A stretch of 64,000 nucleotides of DNA from Perilla frutescens (Eukaryota > Streptophyta > Magnoliopsida > Lamiales > Lamiaceae). The translations under genes and the position numbers were made by a program. Positions 12,691 through 24,665 of the stretch are shown in pieces (position 1 is the stretch's first letter; each line of letters opens with the position of its first letter). The notes beneath the pieces were generated by a model. That model was not told the DNA's origin. It saw nothing but the letters and a program-made list of their open reading frames with translations, and did not search any database. The stretch is from the NCBI GenBank assembly GCA_026008535.1, contig BRKX01000006.1, positions 9,694,501 through 9,758,500 of the forward strand, given 5' to 3'.

Positions 12691-14050
12691 ACGAAATAAA
12701 TAGTGTTACTTCAAGTGATCCTTCATTACATTAGTATTGATACTGTAGTTTATAAATTATGATACTATATGATTACTAATAATCCAGGTTATTATTTGAT
12801 ATATTGACAACATCATTATTGTTGCTGATATTTTTTTATGATTTATGTGTGTGTGTCTCTATTTTTTATTACTGATAATACACAAAATAAATAGTGTTAC
12901 TTCACTGCACACATAGTGATACTTTTCTTCATAAATAGTGATACATATTATCAGAAACATCAACAAACTATATGTTCAAGTGTTCTAAACATGTTCATAA
13001 TTACAACAAAAACACAATTTATTACAAAAAAATATCTGGCTTACAAAATAACAAATGATGTGTTATTAAAGTGTTAAGGAAATAAATAGTGTTACTTCAA
13101 TACACAGATAGTGATATTTCGTTTATTAGCATTGATACTGTAGTTTATAAGTTATGATACTAAATGATTACTAATAATCGAGGATATAATTATTTGATAT
13201 ATTAACAACATCATTACTGTTGCTGATATTTTTTTTATGATTTGTGTGTGTGTGTGTGTCTCTCTCTCTCTACTTTTTATTACTAATAATACACAAAATA
13301 AATAATGTTACTTCACTCACACATAATGATACTTTTCTTCATAAATAGTGATACATGTTATCAGCAACATCAACAAAATATATGTTCAAGTGTTCTAAAC
13401 CTATTCATAATTATAACAAAAACACAATTCATTACAAAAAATATCCAGCTTGCATATTCTAAAATTTATAACTCCAATAAATACATTCCGGAAACATTAC
13501 AAAAAAATATTATTTCCAAACCACCTTCCCATCATAGCTACACAAAAACCCATTGTTTCCAATCATCATTCATTACAAAAAAAAATCATTGTTTCCAAAC
13601 CAATAGTAAACCTTCTATCATTTCAATGTTTTCAACCATCATTCATTACAAAAAAAAAAAGAAATTAAAAAACATTCCACCAACTTCTACCCATAATCTT
13701 CCACATTCACACAACCACAACTCTCACACTCTACCAACTTCTGCACAACTCATACGTTTACATCCCTTTGCGAGCAGCTGCTAACAGTGTCTATCATGTT
13801 AAAAACATAAAGAAAATTAAAAAAAATTAATAACTTCCCTAACATCAATAACAATACGATAAAGTATCACTAATAATTCAGTTAAGCATCATTATCAATG
13901 CAATAAAGTATCAATAATAATGAACAAGACTTGCATGTCAGATTTTTAATTTTTGATCAACTTCCTTAACAATGAAATGAAATATCACTGATAATTCAGT
14001 TAAGCATCATTATTAATGAAATGAAGTATCACTAATAATGAACAAGAATT
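11580..14050. repeat. Dispersed TGATACTTCA motif field
   Basis: The word agtgatacttcac and close variants (agtgatacatcac, agtaatacttcac, gttattgatactt) recur many times at irregular spacing from 11580 to 13350, inside what looks like an intron of the FRS-like relic and beyond it. From 13860 to 14045 the complement (gaagtatcactaataa) recurs. So the motif field changes strand, as in the two arms of one element. Confidence 0.7.
12655..13450. repeat. Tandem duplication, unit about 380 bp
   Basis: Two adjacent copies share, in the same order, aaaataacaaatgatgtg, aaataaatagtgttacttca, ttgatactgtagtttata, gattactaataatc, a gtgtgtgt/tctctc run, cttttcttcataaatagtgat and tatgttcaagtgttctaaac. The first starts near 12657 and the second near 13036. 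The copies differ by scattered substitutions and by the length of the (GT)n/(CT)n run. Confidence 0.8.
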
Positions 14051-15360
14051 ACCTATCATCAGATTGTTTATGTTCATCCTCAGATCACTTAACACCAGAG
14101 TCCTCTTCACTACAATATAAATCAAATGAAGATTCATAAACCCCAAATAAATTTTAACAACTGAACATGAAATGAAGTTTAAGAATGATCACTTCAGATA
14201 TTTACATATTGAAGAAAGGAACATGTGTATATAGAGCAAAGTTGCAAAATTCGTAGATTAAAGTATAACATAATAGCAAGCTAGGGCAGAACAACAGAAT
14301 AGTAGATTACATTAATTCCAAATTAAAATATATATCAACACTCTTATGAAGTCATGCACACTAGAAACATTAATTCCTTTTCACAATAGCAGATAAACCA
14401 ACACAACAACAGCAACACTAATTCACTTTCACAAAGTCATGCACACTAGAAACATTAATTCCTTTTCACAATATTGCAGCTAGCTAGCTATCCAAAATTA
14501 CTCAAATTGCTTCAACTTTCTCAATGTGACTAAGATGCATATCGTAAAAGTGTTAGCAGACAATGAAGTTCCTAAATTCTCACAAATAAATTAAAAAATC
14601 AAAGTAACTTGAAATTAGCTCATTATTGGTCTCATTTATATTATCGCGATTTTTCAATATTACACAAATTGAACGAGCAAAGAACAATTTGCAGAGCAAA
14701 GGCTGCAACTGCAATAACAATATAGACAAACAAATAACAATTTGCAGAGCAGAGGCTGCAACTGCAATAACAATACAGACGAGCAAATAACAATTTGCAG
14801 AGCGAAACAAATTCACTCTATCATTCCAAATAAATACAACAAGGAGATTATGAAATCACAAAATACAGAAAACTCTAAATTGTAAAATCACAAATATCAC
14901 AAATGTATAAACGAAATTATCACAACATTTATAATACTACATTATGAAATTAAAATGTCCTAAATTATAAAATCATAAAGCCTTAGATACACTTACAAAG
15001 TAACTGATCGAACTTCTGCGCCGGAGATGTTACTGATGTAGCGCCGGAGACAACTGTTGTGCAGGTGGTAGTGATGGTTGGTGGTGGTGGTGGTCGCACT
15101 ACTTGCTGTGACGGTGGCACTATTTAGTGCGGTGGCGGTGGAGGAGTTTTTGGAAACAATGGTTGTGGGGAAAATTATGGGGAGAAACAGCGATAGATGC
15201 GGGCGATGGCATCGTGAGAGATGAATCGTGAAAATCGAAATTGAGAAATTGCGGTGGTGGAAGAAAAGACGGAGAAACTGAGAAGCAGCGATGAGTTTTC
15301 TGTGTGGCTGTGTGTGTGTGTGTGTGTTTTTTAAGATATACAGTCTGGTCATACAAGTTT
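13451..15360. other. Repeat-rich non-coding segment
   Basis: This holds A-rich strings, the minus-strand motif copies, and a tandem pair of about 65 bp at 14690-14810 (gagcaaataacaatttgcagagc...ggctgcaactgcaataacaata). Another duplicated phrase, aagtcatgcacactagaaac, lies near 14350 and 14435. At 15005-15320 a GGTGG-rich stretch ends in a (GT)n run. The low-complexity open frames here (Thr/His/Ser-rich) do not look like genes. Confidence 0.5.
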
Positions 15361-16469
15361 TTGTCTTTTTATATTAGAATGCATGCGTGATAGTTTATGT
15401 GATAATTTTGATCATTTTTAGGTGCATGTCAATATGTTGGTGAATGGTGATATTTTCTAAAAACAAACAAACGAAATGGGTAGGTGAATATAATATTAAT
15501 GTGAATACTAATATGTAATTAAAAGAGAATTTCTGAAGAAGAAACTACTTTGATTAATTATTTTTATGCGTTCATTATTTCCCAATTATGTATAGTTATT
15601 TTTGTGTATCAATAATTTCTAATTCATGATTTCAAGTATTTTTAAATAAAAAAATATAATTTAATAATTATAAATGAATATCTTATATGGAGATCATTTA
15701 GATGTTTCTCAACATTTTAATCATAATCATTTTATCCAAACAGTTATCAATCTATTATAAACCATTAAAATTGCAATCAAACAATTCAAATACAAAATTA
15801 TTTTTATTTAAATAAATAGTGCAATCCTACTTTATTATATCAACTATCTCATCAAATGAACTAAACATGATCTACAAATGAACCTACCAACTGCTCGTGA
15901 AATAAGAGGGAATAAATATCCATTAGCCCAAACCATGTCTATATTTTATACCCATGATAATGTTATACTGATGTGTGATACATGGTTAGGAAATGTATTA
16001 TGTCCAATGGACTTTTGATTTTCTTGTTTCGTGTTTTTATTTTCATAATAAAAATAAAAGCTTTTTTCAATAATTTCATTTTTATAATAAACTTAATTCT
16101 ATATTGAACTAGATTTTGAGAGATTTCTTAAATGTAAAATAATATATTATAAAATATATATAATTGATATGAGATAATTTCAAGCATCCGAACTTGAAAA
16201 TGCAACAAGCATGTCACACTACTAAGACTTTGTTTATTTACATTTTCAAATGGAAATTTCTCACTTTTTATTATTCAAAATACTGAAAACACGTTTGTTT
16301 TACTCATTTTCAATTTCAATTTTCACTTTTGCCAGTCCTATTGTAGATGGCGAAAAATAAAAAAATATTATATATAATATTTTTATTGATTTTTTATATA
16401 TTTATTTAATTTTGGAATCATATCAAATCCAAAATTAAATAAAATATTTAAATAATAAAGATATTATTA
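15361..16469. other. AT-rich intergenic DNA
   Basis: I see no coding region, RNA gene or clear element ends in this stretch. Confidence 0.5.
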
Positions 16470-17190
16470 TGTGACAAACATCAAGAGTCTTTAGCAACAA
16501 GTAAATATATTTCAAAAGATATATATCAATTTCCAACAGTCAATAAGATAGTGTCACATCAGCTCTAACTCTCTCTCTCTATACTATAAATAGGGGCATC
16601 TATATCATTTGAAAATCACACTGGAAAGTCAAAATTGAAGAGTTCAAGAAGTTGGAAAAAAAGTTCTCTACTAAGTTCTCTCCAACATTCAAGTCGTTCT
16701 TCGTCGGAGTCATCTCAAATCCAGCGTCCGATTCGGAATCAAGGTTCTGAAACCCTCCAGACGGCGTTATAAAGTCTCAATATCTAAGGTGTTCTAGCAA
16801 GAATCATATCAAATCCAACGTTCAATCCGGAATCAAGGTTGTCGGCCCCCGGTTAACGCTATCAAGTTCAAATACCAAGTAAAAGAAGATCGAAGATATA
16901 AATCTTCTCTGAAAACTTCGAAGACCAAATCTAAATACCAAGTCAAAGAAGATCGATGATATAAATCTTCACTGACAACTTCAAAGGCCAAGTATAAACA
17001 ACAAGTCTGAGAGAATCAAAGAAACAAATTTACTCTGAAGATTTCAAAGACCGTTTGGAGATCAAGTTTTCAAGAGAAGAATCAGAGGAAAAATAGAGAT
17101 TAGATCCTTATATTTATATTTTGATCCAAAATCATTTTATTTGTACACTATTTTGTATTATACCAAATTAAATACAAAATTTTATGTTAC
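16470..17190 (+). other. LTR- or promoter-like transcription unit without a long frame
   Basis: A TATA box is followed by a CT- and A-rich leader. The leader repeats blocks such as aataccaagt(a/c)aaagaagatcga(a/t)gatataaatcttc twice (about 16870 and 16935), and aatcatatcaaatccaacgttc / catctcaaatccagcgtcc. An AT-rich tail rich in aaataca/ttttgt follows. This layout (promoter, repeated leader, no coding region) is like the U3-R-U5 part of a retroelement LTR or a similar retroid promoter. No matching target duplication was found, so the class is open. Confidence 0.35.
16585..16592 (+). promoter_or_regulatory. TATA box
   Basis: TATAAATA follows a (CT)n tract and precedes the repeated leader described for 16470-17190. 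Position and context fit a core promoter on the plus strand. Confidence 0.45.
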
Positions 17191-17350
17191 ACCTATATAA
17201 ACCTATATAACATATTCAATCATATATATATATATATAATTACAATGAGGACCCATTAGTTAAATATTATCAATTCATCATAATTACACAAATACTTATC
17301 TTTTACTCTCTACCACACATTTGAAATAGAAAATACAATTAAACAAACAT

Positions 17351-18324
17351 ACAGTAAAACCTCAATAAATTAATAGGGTTGAGATCATGAGATTTTACGC
17401 AAATTTATTATTTTATAGTAATATTAATTAATTCATAAATTAATATTTATTAATTAAAAGAGTGTTTTCATGATTCAATGAAATTAAATTTTGATTATAT
17501 CAAAAATCATTGTATCTTACTAATTTATGTATCATGTTATTAAACTAATATTATTAAAAAATTCACTTCATGTGTTATTAATGAAAATTAATAAGTAATG
17601 CTCATTTTTTTTCTTAATACTTTAATATTATTCATTGTATTTTTATGAAAAGCATTCATTGTGTGATAGCAATATATTACACTACATAAACAACACAGCA
17701 AATTTCTTAAAATTGTATCCAACAATAACTTATCATCTAAAAGGTGTCTCAAAATCAACATTGACAGATGAAATATGTAAACATTATGTGAGTACAAATA
17801 TATCATTCCACATACACTAAAAAACATTTACATTTAAAAGTTAATATGGTAGTACCTTTGGAACAGTTAATACGGTAGTACTTTTAAGAAAAATAAAAAA
17901 CACTACAATTATGTTTCACTAAAATAAATTAACTATGTCTGTAGTTTTAAAGAATTATTAATTTATGACATTGAATGGACCATATATTTTCTACAGGGGC
18001 TTTCCAAATTTATATTATCTTATTATCTTATTGATATTTATGATATTTTCAACTGACCCAAGTCGGGACTGGAGAAAAATATTATCTTAAAGGTCCGTTT
18101 GGTTGGCAAAGAATCTGACATGGGAAAGTAATCTGATTCTCTATTTTAACATTATTGTGTTTGGTTCATTTTTTATGTATTATGAAAAGCAATCACATTC
18201 CTCAAAATAAGAAAAATTGTGTAACTTTCCTCAATTGTGAATACATACTCCAAGTAGGTATTCTTTTTCCTTATTTTTGGGAATCTAGTGTTAAATGATT
18301 TTCATTGTTCGATTTCTTGATTTA

Positions 18325-18363
<39 letters not shown>

Positions 18364-19107
18364 GATTTGGATTCATATTTTTAACTAAAATATAAAAAAT
18401 GGATTTTTTTTTTTTAAAATTGAAACAATAAGATTTATTATTATCTTTTTTTATTATTAGTTTGGACTAAAACATTTCAATAAAAATAAATGAAAAAAAG
18501 AAATTCAAAAATATGATACTTTTTTTTATTGAAGAAATTACGACCAAAATTCGACTATCTTATCAATCATTTTTTGGCATTTCTATCAAAATTCCAATAA
18601 TATCATTTTTGAGACAACATTGCGGATTAAATGACAACCATACCATTGTCAATATAGATAATTTTGACTTTCAATTCAGTAAAAAAATTATTTATACAGC
18701 TAATTTTGATTTCCAATTCAATAAAAAATATTTCGATCAACAATACAATATTTGCCTTAATTGATTATTTTTTAGTCATATCATTTTATTTAAATTGAAA
18801 TAATATGTTGCATTCAATATCTATAATACTAATGTAAAATGAAGAATTACACATTATATGGTTCGTAATTTAAAATTATAAATATTGGTAGTATGAAATA
18901 AGATATATATTTTAGTTATTTAATTGTCTACTCTTATTTAAATTTAATCCAATAATAAAAAGAGAATCCTGACAATTTCCTTGTTGTGATTCAAAAATAG
19001 AATAAAAATTCTGTTAGTAATCATTTTTCTCAGAATCAAGTTCCCAGAAATCACATTCTCAAAAAAAAATTACTTTAACTAGTATTAATTTACTGAGGTT
19101 TTACTGT
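17351..19107. mobile_element. AT-rich element with CAGTAAAACCTC terminal inverted repeats
   Basis: The left end reads acagtaaaacctcaataaat and the right end, read on the minus strand, acagtaaaacctcagtaaat (19 of 20 match), each followed by taata-like sequence. This terminal repeat is common in plant DNA transposons. The interior has no transposase. It also contains a second repeat-like start, ggtccgtttggttggcaaag, near 18093. The flanking bases do not form a matching target duplication, so the two ends may come from separate or rearranged copies. Confidence 0.45.
18327..18363. repeat. (TTA)n microsatellite
   Basis: About 12 uninterrupted TTA/ATT triplets. Confidence 0.95.
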
Positions 19108-19527
19108 ATTTTCGATTTCCATACCTATAACTCTAAATATTAAATTATTCAACATAATAAAATTATTACATTTTTTCAAAAATCAATACACCACATAAAT
19201 TAAATTGAAAATATTGAAAATTGAAAATTGATGTTAGAAATAAAAACAAACAAAACTCTGAAGTTCTAGTTTTGGTGTTTAAATTCACCGGATTTTAAAT
19301 TCATATTTAATTTGAAACTAAAGTGAAAATTTGTGATTTTATTTGCAATAATTCTCAAATACGATTCACTAAGCAGCCAAGACGACGCCGTCTCTATTGT
19401 GGATGCTCACTGAAACTAGAGAGAGAGAGACTCCCTCTTCCTTGAACGCGATAATTTCAATTCAATCTTTTGATTTTGATCATCGTGGAAGCTGAAAAAC
19501 TAACGAAGGCAAAATAAAAAAGAGAAG
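19108..19527. other. Upstream region and 5' UTR of the FYVE gene
   Basis: AT-rich DNA gives way at about 19375 to a GC-richer leader with a gagagagaga tract (19420-19430), 98 bp or more upstream of the start codon. I see no clear TATA box. Confidence 0.4.
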
Positions 19528-22500
19528 ATGCTGGAGAAAATCGGGCTGCCTCCGAAGCCATCACTGAGGGGGAACACTTGGGTGGTTGACGCCTCACATT
19601 GCCAAGGATGTTCCTCACAGTTCACTTTCATCAATCGCAAGGTTCCTCAATTTGCGTACCTTCTTTTTCCCTGATTAATCCCATGTCTTCCAGATCTTGA
19701 TTTTTAATGAACCATTTTCGCCAAATTTATTTTTTCTGGGGTTTTGGTTACTCGGTTACGATATTGATAAGTCAATTTTTGTGCGTGTGATTTCCATCCG
19801 GTTTTGATTCATACACATGAAATTGAATTGCTTCTTTTTAATGGGATTGATTTAAGTTGTGATCTTGGCGCGTTAAAACACGATGATGGGCCAGCTGAAT
19901 TTTTCTTTTTTAATGATAAACATGTTGTAAATTTATTATTTTGAAGGCTTTTGTGATTTCAGAATCATGGGTTTGGTGTAATAGAAGTAATATATGGTCG
20001 TGGTTTGCTGAAAACAGAATAGTGATTCATGTTGCCTTTTGGTTTTCTTGTGGAAAGATAGTTCTGTTAGGTCTTGTGATTGAAGGTTGAGTGATGTATT
20101 TTGAGTAAAACTTCCCAAATTTTCACCTTTTCTTTGCACTTACTGCGTGTGGTTGGGAGCTTCGTCGAGTGCAACTTGTGACGCTCTGATGCATAGGAAT
20201 AATTATTTACTTAATGTTAAATTTTTTGTCATATACTTAATGTCAGATTTTTGACATATATATGTCTTCAATTAATAATATGGGCCTAAAGGTATGGAGG
20301 ACCGCAGTTTGGGATTATATTAACTTGGTTATGAGGTCATAGTAGCTAGCTAGTATATCAAAATGGACATAAACGGGATCACTCTCACTAGCAACAGGTT
20401 GTTTTACTTTAAAATATTTTACCATCCTGACTATATGCCATTAGAGGAAATTTGTCTATTTCCTGATGTGTTATATTGCACTCCAGTATGGGTGATCTTA
20501 ATCCCTATTTTGAGTTATTAACTTATTATACTGCAGAAGAATTAGTTAATTTGAGATACTCCAGTATAAGACCAGGGGAGAACAAGTTCTGCAATGTCTT
20601 GTTCTTAAGCTTTTGCTCTGTACTTGTGAATTGCTTGTTTAATTATTTAGTAAATACTAAAATTTTCATTTAAGCAAATTAAGCTCTCTCAAGTGAATAT
20701 GACCTCAATAAGAATATAATAGTTATAGTCCATTGATACATAGACTGAGGAGGCTATTGGTAATTTCTTAACTGAAGCAGAAGAAATTTACTCAGGTAGT
20801 GACGTCCAATGATAATCATTAGGTGGAATACAATTATACAACGATAGAACTCAAGCTCTCATTTGTTGAATGAACTGTGTCCTAATGGAAGGCTAAGGAA
20901 ATAATCTCACATTTCATCTTTTAGCTATGATAACTTAAGAATCTACATGAGTTGTATTAAAGCATTTACTATATCTTGTGGAAGATATTAGTCCTCTCAT
21001 GGCTAACTCTGGATGTCCCGAATGGATTTCCAGCACCATTGCCGCAGGTGTGGAGGTATATTTTGTGGCAGCTGTTCCCAGCAAAGGATGGTATTGCGTG
21101 GACAAGGTGACTCACCTGTGCGTATTTGTGAACCCTGCAAAAAGCTAGAAGAGGCTGCACGATTTGAAATGAGATATGGGCATAAAAATAAAGCTTCTAG
21201 AGGTACTTAATGATTGTTCTTAGTTTTCTATTGTCCTTACTCCTTTATGTTTTTATTTAGAAGTGGTTCACCCTCATTTTAAGTGTTCTATTAACTGGTG
21301 TTGCAATTACATCACCATTGTGGTTGTCTTTGATAAAATTGTTCTAGTATCGAATGATTAACGTTGCTCTCAGGGTAACCTTTTAACTTTTACGTCTCCT
21401 TTTGTGTTATGTTTTTTTTTTTTATGGAGTTAGGTCACATTTGACAATACAGGGAATGCATTCTTGGATTAGTTGTGATTAACTAATTAAATCTCTTTTT
21501 TGAATTATATGCCCATGCTGTTGGCTTAGATTTCTGTATTGCTACAAATTGGGTCAAAGACACTGCACAGAGACAAATATTGAACTTGCTGATTGAATTA
21601 CATATGAACTACATGTTTTATTTGGAATAATTTGTTTTAGAAGGGTCACAGCTACATAACTTGAGTACATTTTTCTTATGATATGGATCCTTTTGGTAAA
21701 ATATATAATTTATGGGGTCTATACATCAGCATGCTTGCTGTTACAAAATAATCTCTGCAGATGAAAGAGAAATTTGGAATCTGAAGACTGAAGTAGCTGA
21801 ATTTGGGAATGTTTGAGACTTCATGGTCACAGAAATAACTTACTTAAAGTTACACATGATATTTTTCTGTAGAATATTGTTCCTATGTACTAAAATAAGC
21901 TATTTGCAGGTGGCTCCAAGAATGCTTCAAAGAAAGATGATGAAATTTTGAATCAGACTCTTGGAAGTGAGAATACTTATTCCTCTTCACAAAAAAGTAG
22001 TGCATCATGTTCAAACACTTCAGAAGTAGCAAGTCAGGTTGATGGTACCAATATAGTTAGAAATCTTGCACTTGATAAGTCTACTGACACTCCGACAGAG
22101 ACAGGATCTGCTACCCCAGCAGACATGCGTCAGCAAGCTTTGCTTGAAAAACAGAAGTACAAAACTTTGAAAGCTGAAGGAAAACCTGAAGAAGCCTTAA
22201 AAGCTTTTAAAAAGGGGAAAGAGCTTGAGAGGCAAGCTGCTGCTTTGGAGATAACTTTGCGAAAAAATAGTAAAAAGGCTTTGTCATCAAGCAACATAGA
22301 TGATATTCAACAAAACAATGACGAAGCTAAAGCATCAGGTCCTAAAAATAAGCTCCCATCTCAGAAGAGCAAAGGAACAAATGATCTTTCTGCTGAACTG
22401 AAAGAATTGGGGTGGTCAGATTTAGATCTCCATGATGCTGAAAAAAAGCCAGGAACCATGTCTTTGGAGGGTGAGCTTTCTTCACTTCTAAGGGAAGTCT

Positions 22501-24665
22501 ATAAAAAACCTGATAAAGAGAAGCATATTGTCAGCACTGATAAGTCTGAGGTTATTGCTCATAAGAAAAGGGCTCTTGAGTTAAAACGAGCTGGGAATCT
22601 TGTTGAGGCCAAGGAAGAACTAAAGAGAGCAAAAATTCTTGAAAGAAAAATAGAGGAAGAGGAACTTTTGGGTGGGTCTGATGATTCTGATGATGAACTT
22701 TCTTCACTAGTACGCAGTATGGATGCTGATGAGCATGCAGATTTTTCGGGAACATATAAATCTAATATGAATTTTGATTTTGATCAGTTGATTGGAATGG
22801 CTGATGATATTGCTATGGATGGAAAATTTGAAATTACAGATGACGACATGAATGATCCAGAAATGTTTTCTGCTTTGAAATCATTAGGTTGGGAAGAAGA
22901 TGCTGTGGATTCTGAGGACCTTGACAGCCAGGCCGCATCTTCTAAGAGGGAATCATTAGTAACTGAGATTCAGTCTTTAAAGAGAGAAGCTCTGAATCAG
23001 AAAAGATCAGGCAACTCAGCAGATGCATTGGCGCTGCTGAGGAAGGCTAAACAACTTGAAAAGGAACTCGAGAACTCTGATGCTCATGAATCAGATTTCA
23101 TGAATGAGGGTTCTGCTATATCTCGAAAAGGTGCACTCTTGGAATCCGTGGAAGAATCATCATTTTCCAGCAGGGCAAGTACGAATGATGCAGGCCCTAA
23201 ATCGGCTCCAAAGAGTAAACTAATGATTCAGAAAGAGCTTATTGCCCTTAAAAAGAAGGCTTTAGCACTAAGAAGGGAAGGTAAATTGGATGAGTCGGAT
23301 GAAGAATTGAGAAAAGCGAAGACTCTTGAGGAGCAGCTTGAAGATATGAACAAAGCTCCTTCGGTGCCACAACCAAGTATTGGCAATAGGCAGAATTACA
23401 ATGTACAGGCTACTCCAGATAATGGAGAAGAAGAGGAAGTGACAGATCAAGATTTACATGATCCATCTTATCTCTCTCTTTTGAAGAACTTGGGCTGGGA
23501 GGATGACAATAATGCAGACGTTCCATCAACTTTAAAAGAAAATAACCGGTCGGATGAGCATATTAGTGGGCCCTCTACTATCCAATTTGTTGATGTTGAA
23601 GCAAGGACATCTAAGAAAAGCAAGAATGAAATTCAGAGGGAACTGTTAATGTTGAAAAGAAAAGCTCTTACTCTGAGACGCCAAGGAGAGGCTGAGGAGG
23701 CTGAGGAAGTGCTGAACAAGGCCAGATTATTGGAGGAACAGTTGAACGAGTCTGAAGAACCGATCCAAATTGACAATTCTCCTGAAAATAACGAAGGAAA
23801 TGCATCCAATGATGCTCTTCGTAATGCCACATCTTCGCTTCAGGTGAATCGAAATAACAGCAGAGCTGAAGATTCGAAAAAGCAAGTCAGTGAAGAGATT
23901 TTACTAGAGAAACCTGATAAAATACCATACGAGAATGAGAAGCCACAAGAATTGCACGCTTCTCAGCCGACTGTTTCTCAGCCACATTCAGGTTCCCTCC
24001 AACAAGAAATCCTTGCACACAAGAGGAAGGCGCTTGCCTTCAAGAGAGACGGAAAGTTAGCAGAAGCCAAGGAGGAGCTACGGCAGGCAAAGCTCTTGGA
24101 GAAGCGTGTGGAGGAAACGCCTCAGACTGCCACCAACTCCAGTGACACATCAGCATCCAATGTCTCATCCGTCGACAAGGAGGCCGCCAGTCCTAGTTCA
24201 GTCTCCAAACCATTGTCAAGTCGTGAAAGGTTTAAACTACAGCAGGAGTCACTTGGACACAAGCGTCAAGCGCTTAAGCTGAGAAGGGAAGGTAAAACAG
24301 CAGAAGCTGACGCCTTATTTGAACTGGCAAAAGCTATAGAATCTCGGTTGCAAGAATGGGACCTTCATAATTCCGCAGAACCATCAGATGATGTCAGCAT
24401 TGAGGATTTTCTTGATCCTCAGCTCATGTCCGCTTTGCAATCAATTGGGTTGGATGACGGCCAAACTAAACCCAAGGCCATTGAAAGACCAGAGCCAACC
24501 AAGATCAACACGGATGCTAATACAGAGAGAGCGCAACTGGTGGAACAAATCAAGGCTGAGAAGGTCAAGGCAGTGAACTTAAAACGCTCCGGCAAGCAAG
24601 CTGAGGCCTTGGACGCCCTACGACGAGCGAAGCTTTACGAAAAGAAATTACAGTCTCTGAGTTGA
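19528..24665 (+). CDS. FYVE zinc-finger protein with eight helical-hairpin repeats
   Basis: The exons join as 19528-19641, 21034-21202 and 21910-24665, all with GT-AG introns, giving 1012 aa. Residues 18-75 form a FYVE domain with the WxxD motif (WVVD 18-21), the basic RKHHCRRCG block (37-45), RIC (68-70) and eight zinc-ligand cysteines (25, 28, 41, 44, 49, 52, 70, 73). FYVE domains bind phosphatidylinositol 3-phosphate on endosomes, so an endosomal or vacuolar membrane role is likely. The rest is acidic and repetitive: eight copies of a basic hairpin of about 35 residues, roughly KKxALxLRREGKxxEAxxxLxxAKxLE, plus four copies of an LGW-D/E motif. It resembles plant FYVE proteins of the Arabidopsis At1g61690 type, from memory. 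The first ATG gives a start directly before the FYVE domain. No defect is seen. Confidence 0.9.

Noticed and set aside
13305..13784. Open frame of 159 codons, His/Asn/Thr-rich
   Set aside because: Composition follows the AT-rich and A-run sequence of the repeat field. It overlaps the tandem duplication, and no domain is visible.
14993..15356. Two overlapping minus-strand frames of 119 and 78 codons
   Set aside because: They are low-complexity readings of GT- and GGT-rich repeats (His/Thr runs) with no splice signals or known motif.
20476..20673. Open frame of 65 codons in the FYVE intron 1
   Set aside because: It lies within an intron and has no motif or splice support; the FYVE exons join in frame without it.
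21762..21816. Possible extra exon of the FYVE gene after ctctgcag
   Set aside because: The sequence has an early stop in the needed frame (GAATCTGAAG context), and skipping it keeps the frame open.
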